A DNA stretch of 64,000 nt from Streptomyces tuirus (lineage in GTDB: Bacteria > Actinomycetota > Actinomycetes > Streptomycetales > Streptomycetaceae). The notes beneath the pieces are model-generated. The model did not search any database and was not told the DNA's origin. It saw only the letters and a program-made list of their open reading frames with translations. The stretch covers positions 1,166,001 to 1,230,000 of the forward strand of contig NZ_AP023439.1 in the NCBI RefSeq assembly GCF_014701095.1. The letters run 5' to 3'. Positions 8,259-15,655 of the stretch are shown in pieces. The translations under genes and the position numbers were made by a program. Numbering within the stretch: the first letter of the stretch is position 1; every line of letters starts with the position of its first letter.

Positions 8259-8966
8259 TCAGGAAGCGGCTTTGAGCAGCCGCAGTTTGGGGGCGGGGCC
8301 GGAGTGGGCGCCGCGGCGGTGCAGGGAGCGGGCCGCGTAGTCGCCGGCGAACTGGATGACGGAGATGACGACGGCGAGGATCGCGACGGTGATCCACATC
8401 AGCTGGGTCTCGAAGCGCTGGTAGCCGTAGCGGATGGCGATGTCTCCGAGGCCTCCGGCGCCGACTGTGCCCGCCATGGCGGAGTAGCCGATGAGGGCGA
8501 CGATCGTGGTGGTGGTGCTGGAGATCAGCGACGGCAGGGACTCGGGGACGAGCACCTTGCGGACGATGGTCCAGGTGTTGCCGCCCATGGACTGCACGGC
8601 CTCGACGAGCCCGTGGTCCACTTCGCGGACGGCCGTCTCGACCAGGCGCGCGAAGAACGGGATGGCGCCGACGGCGAGCGGCACGATGGCCGCCTCGACG
8701 CCGATGGTCGTGCCGGTGATCGAGCGGGTGAAGCCCATCAGCGCGACCATCAGGATGATGAACGGCAGCGAGCGGGCGATGTTCACGACCTGCCCGATGA
8801 TCTTGTTGGCGGCGAGGTTCTGGAGCAGGCCGCCGCGGTCGGTCAGGACCAGCAGGACGCCGAGCGGCAGTCCGCCGACGACGGCGATGAGCGTGGACCA
8901 GCCGACCATGTAGAGGGTGTCCCAACACGCCTGCTCCAGCAGGGGCTGCATCTCGGACCAGGTCAC
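8259..8966 (-). CDS. metI: Methionine ABC transporter permease
   Basis: The protein has 235 residues and about five membrane segments, as in MetI. The cytoplasmic EAA-type loop that contacts the ATPase is visible as VEAVQSMGGNTWTIVRKVLV near residues 120-140. It forms the channel for methionine uptake with MetN and MetQ. The start ATG lies inside the last codons of metN (four-base overlap), which indicates translational coupling. Confidence 0.92.
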   Translation of the reverse strand: MTWSEMQPLLEQACWDTLYMVGWSTLIAVVGGLPLGVLLVLTDRGGLLQNLAANKIIGQVVNIARSLPFIILMVALMGFTRSITGTTIGVEAAIVPLAVGAIPFFARLVETAVREVDHGLVEAVQSMGGNTWTIVRKVLVPESLPSLISSTTTTIVALIGYSAMAGTVGAGGLGDIAIRYGYQRFETQLMWITVAILAVVISVIQFAGDYAARSLHRRGAHSGPAPKLRLLKAAS

Positions 8967-9997
8967 TTCGCACCTTCCTTCACCAGTTCGGACTCGTGGC
9001 CCGGGAGGTCGATCTGGAGGCCCTGCTCACGCAGGAAGCCGATGGGCACCACGTTGTCCTCGTAGCGGCCGGGCAGTTCGATGCGCATCCGGCCGACCTG
9101 GAGGCCGCCGACGGTGTCGATGGCGGCGCCGAGGATCGATATGTCGATGTTGTAGGTGCGGGCGAGCTGCGAGATGACGGGCTGGGTGGCGCTCTCGCCC
9201 TGGAAGGTGACGTCGACGACCGTGCGGTCCTCGCCGGAGGCCTCGCCGCCGAGCGGGAACAGCGCCGAGGCGAGTTCGGAGCCTGGAGTCGCGAGGAGCT
9301 CGCTGACCGTGCCGGACTCGACGATGCGCCCGTTCTCCATCAGCGCGGCCGAGTCGCAGACCGACTTCACGACGTCCATCTCGTGGGTGATGAGCAGGAC
9401 GGTCAGGCCGAGCTGGCGGTTGAGGTCGCGCAGCAGCGCCAGGATCGAGCGGGTGGTCTCGGGGTCGAGGGCGCTGGTGGCCTCGTCGGAGAGCAGCACC
9501 TTGGGGTCGCCGGCGAGGGCGCGGGCGATGCCGACGCGCTGCTTCTGGCCGCCGGAGAGCTGCGCGGGGTAGGAGGAGGCCTTGTCGGCGAGGCCGACCA
9601 GGTCGAGCAGCTCCAGCGCCTTGCGGGAGCGTTCCCGCCCTGACTTCCCGAGGATCTCCAGTGGCAGCTCGACGTTGTCCTGGACGGTCCGGGAGGACAG
9701 CAGGTTGAAGTGCTGGAAGACCATGCCGATGCGGCTGCGTGCCCGGCGCAGTTCCTTCCCGGCGCGCGGGCCGCGGCCGGCCAGGGCGGTGAGGTCCTGC
9801 CCGGCGACGGTCACGGTGCCGGAGGTGGGGCGCTCCAGCAGGTTGACGCAGCGGATGAGCGAGGACTTGCCGGCGCCGGACTGGCCGATGACGCCGTACA
9901 CCTCGCCTTCGCGGACGTGCAGGTCGACGCCGTCCAGGGCGGTGACCTCGCGGCCGCGTGCACGGTAGACCTTGGTCAGGCCCGAGGTGGTGATCAC
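8963..9997 (-). CDS. metN: Methionine ABC transporter ATP-binding protein with NIL domain
   Basis: The protein has 344 residues from the GTG at 9997; an upstream in-frame GTG at 10045 would add 16 residues but has no ribosome binding site. Walker A is GQSGAGKSS, the signature is LSGGQKQRVGIARAL, and Walker B is VLLSDEATSALD. The C-terminal part (about 255-344) is a NIL domain, which in MetN proteins senses internal methionine and inhibits transport. It is the first gene of the metNIQ operon. I saw no SAM riboswitch in the leader. Confidence 0.93.
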   Translation of the reverse strand: MITTSGLTKVYRARGREVTALDGVDLHVREGEVYGVIGQSGAGKSSLIRCVNLLERPTSGTVTVAGQDLTALAGRGPRAGKELRRARSRIGMVFQHFNLLSSRTVQDNVELPLEILGKSGRERSRKALELLDLVGLADKASSYPAQLSGGQKQRVGIARALAGDPKVLLSDEATSALDPETTRSILALLRDLNRQLGLTVLLITHEMDVVKSVCDSAALMENGRIVESGTVSELLATPGSELASALFPLGGEASGEDRTVVDVTFQGESATQPVISQLARTYNIDISILGAAIDTVGGLQVGRMRIELPGRYEDNVVPIGFLREQGLQIDLPGHESELVKEGAK

Positions 9998-10372
9998 TGG
10001 GATTCCGTCACTGTCGAGTGCGCGGGCGTGGGTGTGCCCGGGCACAGGTGCATTCGGTCAGGGACGCGACACGGTTCTCGCTGGAGGGGTGGAACCGGGG
10101 AGAACATGTGCGCGGGGCGGCTTCGGGTCACGCGGCGCTCAGGGCGTGCGGACGGGCCGCGTCTCGCTTCGGGGCGCGAGCTCAGGGGTGGTGCAGGGGC
10201 CCTCTAGAAGGCGCACATTCGACACATACAACGAGCACCGGGCGTCGTGGTCGCCTCGGTCGCGGGGATGCGGTCGCTCGTCGTGGTCATGCCGTCAGTA
10301 AAACATGCGTACGGTCCTGACCGGCCCTCCGCTGTCCGGATGCTGGACAGCGGTGGACGGTATCGCGGCCCG
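9998..10372. other. Intergenic leader of metNIQ (about 375 bp)
   Basis: The stretch separates the HAD phosphatase gene from metN. I searched the minus strand for SAM-I and SAM-IV cores and found none I would defend. The region is somewhat less GC-rich around 10215-10240 and 10285-10315, where promoters could lie. No coding signal is supported. Confidence 0.45.
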
Positions 10373-11023
10373 TCAGCGGCGCGGGGAGATCTCCACGCCC
10401 TGGTCGGTGACCAGTGCGGACAGGGCCGACAGGTTCTCGACGATGAGATCGGCGCGCAGTTCGTGGGCCTGGTGGGTTGTGGTCAACGCCACGGTGGTCA
10501 TGCCGGCGGCGCGTCCGGCCGCGAGGCCCGCGGGGGCGTCCTCGAACACGACGCAGTGCGCGGGGTCGACGCCGAGCGCGCGGGCGGCGAGCAGGTAGGG
10601 CTCGGGGTCGGGCTTGCCGCGCGTGATGTCGTCCGCGGCGACGAGGGTCTTGGGCAGGATGCCCACGGCGTCGAGCCGGGCCTCGGCCAGCCGCCGGGTG
10701 GCGGAGGTGACCACGGCCCAGCGCTCGGCGGGCAGCACGTCGAGGAAGGCCCGGGTGCCCGGCAGCAGGCGCACCCCGTCGTTCGGTACGTCGTCCACCT
10801 CCAGGTCCTCGATCCGCGCGACGGCCTCGGGCACGAGCTCGGCGGGCAGCAGGTCGGCGGCTATCTCGGCGGCCGGCCGGCCGTGCAGCTCGACCTTCGC
10901 GAACTCCTCGGCCGTGATCCCGTACTCCCCGGCCCACCGCGTCCAGCAGCGGTCCACCGAGGCGAGGGAGGAGACGAGGGTTCCGTCGTTGTCGAAGAGC
11001 AGGGCCTGGGCGTGGATCGTCAT
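10373..11023 (-). CDS. HAD-superfamily sugar-phosphatase-like hydrolase
   Basis: The protein has 216 residues with all HAD motifs: FDNDGTLVSS (motif I, nucleophile Asp), VVTSATR (motif II), GKPDPEPY (motif III Lys) and VFEDAPAGL (motif IV). The helical cap between residues about 15 and 85 resembles beta-phosphoglucomutase and 2-deoxyglucose-6-phosphatase relatives, so it probably dephosphorylates a small sugar phosphate. The ATG at 11023 is preceded by a G-rich stretch. It is a single gene between metN and a divergent pair of membrane proteins. Confidence 0.85.
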   Translation of the reverse strand: MTIHAQALLFDNDGTLVSSLASVDRCWTRWAGEYGITAEEFAKVELHGRPAAEIAADLLPAELVPEAVARIEDLEVDDVPNDGVRLLPGTRAFLDVLPAERWAVVTSATRRLAEARLDAVGILPKTLVAADDITRGKPDPEPYLLAARALGVDPAHCVVFEDAPAGLAAGRAAGMTTVALTTTHQAHELRADLIVENLSALSALVTDQGVEISPRR

Positions 11024-11092
11024 GCCCCCGACCCTACGGTGCAGGCCAGGGCCGGAAGCATCGGGCCTTTTCGGCCGTAATAAGGTCGCAGC

Positions 11093-11452
11093 ATGCTTGA
11101 TGCCCTGACGCTGGTGACCGGCGTCGCCGCGCTGCTGCTCGCCGCCTGGTGCGGCTGGGCGGCCTACCGCGACCAGCCGACGAAGGACTGGCACTTCACC
11201 GGGATGGCCGCAGTGACGCTGCTGTCGCTGATCCAGCTGGTGGTGGGGATCGTGCTGCTCGCGCAGGGCGAGAAGCCGGAGCAGGGCACGACGATCTTCG
11301 TGGCGTATCTGCTGGGGGCGTTCGCGTGCGTCCCGGCCGCCGGGTTCATGTCGCTGGCCGAGCGGAGCCGCTGGGGTTCGGTGACGGTCGCCGCCGGCGG
11401 TGTCGTGCTGGCGGTGCTGGAGGTGCGCCTCCATGACATCTGGGGAGGCTGA
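11093..11452 (+). CDS. Small integral membrane protein, unknown function
   Basis: The protein has 119 residues with four predicted membrane helices separated by short charged loops (for example CGWAAYRDQPTKDWHF and LAQGEKPEQG). I do not recognise a named family. The stop codon is two bases from the start of the next gene, which is also a small membrane protein, so the two are likely co-translated and may work together. Confidence 0.8.
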   Translation: MLDALTLVTGVAALLLAAWCGWAAYRDQPTKDWHFTGMAAVTLLSLIQLVVGIVLLAQGEKPEQGTTIFVAYLLGAFACVPAAGFMSLAERSRWGSVTVAAGGVVLAVLEVRLHDIWGG

Positions 11453-11453
11453 G

Positions 11454-11855
11454 GTGAACCGGCGCCGGCTGATCAGCGGTCCGGGCACGCTGCTGGTGTG
11501 GCTGTACGGCGTGATGGTCGTGGGGGCGGTGTCGCGGTCCGCGTATCAGATCGCGACGGAGTTCGACCGGGCGCCGCTCGCGTACGCGCTGTCGGCGGTG
11601 GCCGGTGTCGTGTACGGGTTCATCACGTACACGCTGGTGCGGGGTGGGGAGACGGCACGCAGGGTCGCCCTGGCGTGCTGTGTCGCCGAGTTGGTGGGGG
11701 TGCTGACGGTGGGGACCTGGACCCTGGTCGAGCCGTCCGCCTTCCCGGACGCGACCGTGTGGTCGGACTTCGGGATGGGGTATCTCTTCATTCCGGTGAT
11801 CTTGCCGGTTTCCGCCATTTTCTGGCTGCGCAAGGGTGCGCCGGAGGATCGCTAG
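11454..11855 (+). CDS. Small integral membrane protein, unknown function
   Basis: The protein has 133 residues and about four membrane helices, ending in a basic tail (FWLRKGAPEDR). The GTG at 11454 is preferred because GGGGAGG lies six bases upstream, inside the end of the preceding gene; an in-frame ATG 18 bases earlier lacks a site. It forms a two-gene unit with the membrane protein before it. Function is not recognised. Confidence 0.8.
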   Translation: MNRRRLISGPGTLLVWLYGVMVVGAVSRSAYQIATEFDRAPLAYALSAVAGVVYGFITYTLVRGGETARRVALACCVAELVGVLTVGTWTLVEPSAFPDATVWSDFGMGYLFIPVILPVSAIFWLRKGAPEDR

Positions 11856-11918
11856 GGTGCGCCCGAGGAGGATGCCGCCTGAGACGCGTCAGGCGGCCGC
11901 GGGCCGGATGTGGTTGCT

Positions 11919-11966
11919 CGCGCCCACGCGGCGGAGCCGCATATGGACACAGTCCCGCGCCCCTAG
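11919..11966 (-). repeat. Dispersed 48-bp intergenic element (copy 1)
   Basis: The plus strand reads CGCGCCCACGCGGCGGAGCC then, after a variable spacer, CAGTCCCGCGCCCCTAG. A near-identical copy lies at 18925-18972. On the minus strand it contains GCGGCTCCGCCGC, which folds. Both copies sit just past the end of a minus-strand gene, so the element may act in 3' processing or termination. Confidence 0.8.
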
Positions 11967-11979
11967 TGGGGGCCGATCC

Positions 11980-12477
11980 TCACGCCGTCGCCGCGTACGT
12001 GCTCGCCGGCTTCTCGAGGACGATCATCGGTACGCCGTCGGCGCCCTGGGACGTGCCCACCGTCTCGTAGCCGACCTTGCGGTAGAGGCGGAGGTTGCCC
12101 TCGCTGCGGTGACCGGTGTGGAGGCGGAAGCGGGTGGCGCCGTGCTGGCCGGCGAGGGCGGATTCGGCTGCCCGCAGGAGTCGGGCACCGATGCCGTGGC
12201 CCTGGAGGCGGGGGTGGACGCAGAGCTTGCCGATCGCGGCGGCGCCGTCCTCGGTGGCCGCGCCGCGGACCGAGCCGACGACCTCCTCGCCGAGCCGGGC
12301 CACGAAGACACAGTCGCGCGCGACCTCTTCGCGGACCGAGTCGAGGGTTTGGACGAGCGGGTCGATGCGGTAGTTCCCGTACAGCGCCGCCTCCGACTGG
12401 AAGCACAGGTACTGCAGTCTGAAGATCTGCTCCGCGTCCTGCTCGGTCGCCGCAGAGATGGTCACGCTCATGCCCAT
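11980..12477 (-). CDS. GNAT family N-acetyltransferase
   Basis: The protein has 165 residues with a complete GNAT fold: LCVHPRLQGHGIGARLLRAA carries the acetyl-CoA pyrophosphate loop (LQGHGIG), followed by RFRLHTGHRSEGNLRLYRKV. The substrate cannot be told from sequence. I chose the ATG at 12477 because GGGAGG lies nine bases upstream; in-frame ATGs six bases later and 21 bases earlier are alternatives. It lies next to an orphan sigma factor gene on the same strand. Confidence 0.83.
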   Translation of the reverse strand: MGMSVTISAATEQDAEQIFRLQYLCFQSEAALYGNYRIDPLVQTLDSVREEVARDCVFVARLGEEVVGSVRGAATEDGAAAIGKLCVHPRLQGHGIGARLLRAAESALAGQHGATRFRLHTGHRSEGNLRLYRKVGYETVGTSQGADGVPMIVLEKPASTYAATA

Positions 12478-12534
12478 GTGCGCACGCCTCCCGCTCATCT
12501 GATCACCTGTCGTTCCCCACTCCTATCCCCGTCC

Positions 12535-13029
12535 TCAGCGGGCCGCAACCTCCGGTGAGAGCAATCTCCGGAGACATCCCAGGCATCTGGAACGTTCCGG
12601 GCCAAGACTCCCCTGTGAGATACCCAACTCCCCTGCGATTTCCCGGTATGTCAGGTCCTCCGGCGAGAGCAGGGCCTCCATCAGCCGGGGACAGCGGCCC
12701 GGGAGGCGGCGCACGGCCTCGCGCAGGGCCCGGCCGCGGGCCGCGGCGAGGGCGAGCTGTTCGGGATCGCACTCCCCGGCGTCGACCGGTTCGGCGGCGT
12801 ACGGCCGTTCGAGGCGGCTGGTACGGCGGGTGCGGCGCGCCTCGGAGCGGACGGCACGGCGGAGCCACTGCTCGGGGTCGGTCGGCGGATCCTCGGCGTC
12901 GAGGCGCTCCAGGAGCCGGAGCCAGACCGCCTGCTCCAGGTCGCCCGGCTCGGTCCCGGTGGAATATGCCTCCGCGGAGGCCTCGGCGGTGAGGAGCGGG
13001 CGCAGGGCGGTGACCAGGTCGTGCGTCAT
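12535..13029 (-). CDS. Orphan ECF-like RNA polymerase sigma factor
   Basis: The protein has 164 residues. Residues about 30-80 look like a reduced sigma region 2 (DLEQAVWLRLLERL, EQWLRRAVRSEARR). Residues about 105-160 form region 4 with a helix-turn-helix (LTYREIAGELGISQGSLGPE) followed by RSRCLGCLRRLL. That tail is seen in a group of Streptomyces sigma factors. No anti-sigma factor gene is adjacent: the neighbours are an acetyltransferase and a glycerophosphodiesterase. A role in directing RNA polymerase is supported by the fold, but the regulon is unknown. Confidence 0.8.
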   Translation of the reverse strand: MTHDLVTALRPLLTAEASAEAYSTGTEPGDLEQAVWLRLLERLDAEDPPTDPEQWLRRAVRSEARRTRRTSRLERPYAAEPVDAGECDPEQLALAAARGRALREAVRRLPGRCPRLMEALLSPEDLTYREIAGELGISQGSLGPERSRCLGCLRRLLSPEVAAR

Positions 13030-13120
13030 ATGCGGAGCGACGCGGCCGCCCGGGCGGCGGGTTGCCCGGGCGGCCGAATCTCACTCGACCGGGCGGTGTG
13101 AGCCCGGATGTTGACGGTGC

Positions 13121-14281
13121 TCAGCCGTTGAAGTCCTGGCGGGCCAGCAGACCCGTGTCGGGCTGGTCGGTGAAGACGCCGTCGATGCCGGTCGCGAAGT
13201 ACGCCTTGTACGCGCCGAAGACGTCACCGTAGGCGTCCGCGTCCGTGCCCCTGCGGAAGTTCGCGGGCAGGAACGGGTTCTCGTTGCGCATGGTGTAGGG
13301 GTGCAGGATCAGGCCCACCTTGTGCGCGTCGGAGACGAGGGTCGTCGGCCGGGTCAGGTTGCCCTGCGCGTCGCGCGGAATGACCAGGTCCAGGGTCGGG
13401 CCGATGCCCTGCGCGTAGGAGGCGATCTCCCTGAGGCCGGCCGGCTTGACCAGATCGGCGACCGTGCGCGGGTCGCCGGTCTCGACGAAGTCCCAGGGGC
13501 GGGAGTTCGCCGAGGACAGCAGGACGACCAGCGGATTGTCGACGAGCTTGTGCAGGCGCTGGACGCTGGTCGGCTCGAAGGACTGGAGGATGACCGGGGA
13601 GGTGCGCCGGTCCTTGCGGTGCTTGTGCAGCAGCTTGGCGACACGCTCCTCGAGCGGGAGACCCAGCTTGCGGAAGTAGGTGGGGTGCTTGAGCTCAGGG
13701 TAGATCCACACCTGCTTGCCCCGCTCGCGGGTCTGCTCGTCCTGCCACCTGAGGACCTCTTCGAAGGTGGGGATCTCCCAGCGGCCGTTGTAGAGGGTGT
13801 TGTGCGGGCGGTTGGCCGGGATGCGCTCGACCGCTCGCAGCGTCTTCAGCTCGGCGAGGGTGAAGTCCTCGGTGAACCAGCCGGTGGTGGAGACCCCGTC
13901 GAGCAGTGTGGTCTTCTTGCGGCCGGCGAACTCGGGGTGGTCGGCGACGTCCGTGGTGCCGCCGATCTCCGGCTCGTGGCGGCAGACCAGGTGACCGTCC
14001 TTCGTCGGGACCAGGTCGCCCGCCTCGACGATGTCGGCGCCCAGGTCGAGGGCCAGCTGGTACGAGCCGAAGGTGTGCTCCGGGCGGTAGCCGCTGGCGC
14101 CGCGGTGGCCGATGATCGTCGGCTTGGGCAGGCTCCGCACGCCGCCCCCGTGCCGGGCGGCGTCGGCACGCGCCGTGCCGCCCATGCCGAGGACCGCTCC
14201 CCCGGCGCCGAGCACCGCCGCGCCGAGCAGGGCCCGCCGTCCGGTACGGCTCGTTTCTTCGTTCGACTCCTGCGTTCCCAT
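13121..14281 (-). CDS. glpQ: Secreted glycerophosphodiester phosphodiesterase (Tat)
   Basis: The protein has 386 residues. Residues 1-40 are a twin-arginine signal (GRRALLGAAVLGAGG) ending near ARADA. The catalytic domain follows with GHRGASGYRPEHTFGSYQLA, VPTKDGHLVCRHEP and FVRF-like WIYPELKHPTY, matching GlpQ-type enzymes that cleave glycerophosphodiesters to glycerol-3-phosphate and an alcohol outside the cell. In Streptomyces, glpQ genes are commonly in the PhoP regulon, but I did not find a clear pair of PHO-box repeats upstream. It stands alone, divergent from a PlsC-like acyltransferase. Confidence 0.92.
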   Translation of the reverse strand: MGTQESNEETSRTGRRALLGAAVLGAGGAVLGMGGTARADAARHGGGVRSLPKPTIIGHRGASGYRPEHTFGSYQLALDLGADIVEAGDLVPTKDGHLVCRHEPEIGGTTDVADHPEFAGRKKTTLLDGVSTTGWFTEDFTLAELKTLRAVERIPANRPHNTLYNGRWEIPTFEEVLRWQDEQTRERGKQVWIYPELKHPTYFRKLGLPLEERVAKLLHKHRKDRRTSPVILQSFEPTSVQRLHKLVDNPLVVLLSSANSRPWDFVETGDPRTVADLVKPAGLREIASYAQGIGPTLDLVIPRDAQGNLTRPTTLVSDAHKVGLILHPYTMRNENPFLPANFRRGTDADAYGDVFGAYKAYFATGIDGVFTDQPDTGLLARQDFNG

Positions 14282-14667
14282 GAGCGCCCTCCCTGGCCGT
14301 TCGGCTCGTCAGTGCGGGCCGATCGTAGGGGCGCGTACATGACGAGTGGGAGACCCCGGGCCGAACACGCGGGTGATGTCGGATGTCGTAGTGGCTGGTG
14401 AGCAGGACGAGTTGACGGTCCATCGCCTCTGTTCGATTCGGTCCGGCCGTTCTGGGAACGCGTCCGGTGAGCCCCGGGGCGAGGTGCGTCACATCGTGTC
14501 GGACGTGTTTCGCCTCATCGGCGGTGCGCCACCGCAGGTAAACACGCGTCAACAGTGCGTAAGGCCTCGGTGAAGTGGCCGTGCCCGATGTGCGCGATGC
14601 CCGGGGCCACGAGTATCGTCCTCACCTGCACAGACTCATACAGAATCCCTTGACACCGGAGGGCCCG
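14282..14667. other. Divergent intergenic region between glpQ and the acyltransferase (386 bp)
   Basis: The region must carry the promoters for both divergent genes. I looked for PHO-box direct repeats (GTTCACC type) on both strands and saw only weak partial matches such as GGTGAGC near 14398. No RNA gene or reading frame with convincing features is present. Confidence 0.45.
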
Positions 14668-15342
14668 TTGTCCCGCTTCGCGTTCATCAAGGCAGTGCTC
14701 GGCCCGGCCATGCGCCTGATGTTCCGCCCACAGGTGGAGGGTGCGGAGCACGTTCCCGGCGATGGCCCGGTCATCCTGGCCGGCAACCACCTGACGTTCA
14801 TCGACTCGATGATCCTGCCGCTGGTCTGCGACCGTCAGGTCGTCTTCATCGGCAAGGACGAGTACGTGACCGGCAAGGGCCTCAAGGGCAGGCTGATGGC
14901 GTGGTTCTTCACCGGCGTCGGCATGATCCCGGTGGACCGCGACGGTGGCCGGGGTGGTGTCGCCGCGCTGATGACCGGGCGTCGGGTGCTGGAGGAAGGC
15001 CGGATGTTCGGCATCTACCCGGAGGGGACGCGGTCGCCCGACGGGCGGCTGTACCGGGGGCGGACGGGTATCGCCCGGCTGACCCTGATGACGGGTGCGC
15101 CTGTGGTGCCGTTCGCGATGATCGGCACGGACAAGCTGCAGCCGGGTGGGGCGGGGTTGCCGCGGCCGGGGAAGGTCACCGTGCGGTTCGGTGAGGCGAT
15201 GGAGTTCTCCCGGTACGAGGGGATGGACCGGGACCGGTATGTGCTGCGGGCCGTGACCGACTCGGTGATGGCCGAGGTCATGCGGTTGTCCGGGCAGGAG
15301 TATGTGGACATGTACGCGAGCAAGGCGAAGGAAGCGGCGTAG
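14668..15342 (+). CDS. 1-acyl-sn-glycerol-3-phosphate acyltransferase (PlsC family)
   Basis: The protein has 224 residues and is of the LPLAT/PlsC type, adding a second acyl chain to lysophosphatidic acid or a related acceptor at the membrane. The catalytic HX4D box is NHLTFID, and the acceptor-binding box is IYPEGTRSPDG. I start it at the TTG at 14668 because GGAGG lies five bases upstream and the protein then opens SRFAFIKAVLGPAMRLMF, an amphipathic helix typical of the family. A longer frame from 14575 lacks such a site. The 69-bp repeat array follows. Confidence 0.88.
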   Translation: MSRFAFIKAVLGPAMRLMFRPQVEGAEHVPGDGPVILAGNHLTFIDSMILPLVCDRQVVFIGKDEYVTGKGLKGRLMAWFFTGVGMIPVDRDGGRGGVAALMTGRRVLEEGRMFGIYPEGTRSPDGRLYRGRTGIARLTLMTGAPVVPFAMIGTDKLQPGGAGLPRPGKVTVRFGEAMEFSRYEGMDRDRYVLRAVTDSVMAEVMRLSGQEYVDMYASKAKEAA

Positions 15343-15413
15343 GTTTTTCCGGGGCGCGGCTGCTGGGTCGGGCTGCCGGGATCGTGGCGGCTGCGGGTGA
15401 GTGGGGGCTTGTC

Positions 15414-15645
15414 GCGCAGTTCCCCGCGCCCCTTAAGGCGTGACCTCAAGGGCGTGGCCCTGTGGAACCCCGTGTTCGTTTTGCGCAGTTCCCCGCGCCC
15501 CTGGGGGCGTGACCCCTCGGGCGTCGCCATGCAGGACCACGTCCCCGTTTTGCGCAGTTCCCCGCGCCCCTGGGGGCGTGACCCCTCGGGCGTCGCCATG
15601 CAGGACCACGTGCCTGTTTTGCGCAGTTCCCCGCGCCCCTGAGAG
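15414..15645. repeat. 69-bp tandem repeat array built on the GCGCAGTTCCCCGCGCCCC element
   Basis: The word GCGCAGTTCCCCGCGCCCC occurs at 15414, 15483, 15552 and 15621, an exact 69-bp period. Between copies 2 and 3 and copies 3 and 4 the intervening sequence is almost identical. The period is a multiple of three, so an open frame runs through the array, but its product is only the repeat and I do not call it a gene. The same word occurs in reverse orientation near 25725 and 25798. The array fills the gap of about 310 bases between the convergent acyltransferase and MFS genes. Confidence 0.9.
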
Positions 15646-15655
15646 GGCGTGGTTC

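Noticed and set aside
9998..10372. SAM riboswitch in the metNIQ leader
   Set aside because: No SAM-I, SAM-II or SAM-IV core was recognisable by eye on the minus strand. A covariance-model search would decide it.
14282..14667. PHO boxes for glpQ
   Set aside because: Only isolated partial matches to GTTCACC-type repeats occur, not the required tandem arrangement.
15397..15642. 81-codon plus-strand frame made of 23-residue repeats
   Set aside because: It exists only because the 69-bp DNA repeat is a multiple of three. There is no ribosome binding site and the same element occurs in non-coding positions elsewhere.
15414..15645. Possible CRISPR array
   Set aside because: Intervals between repeats are themselves nearly identical rather than unique spacers, there are no cas genes, and the unit is much longer than a CRISPR repeat.
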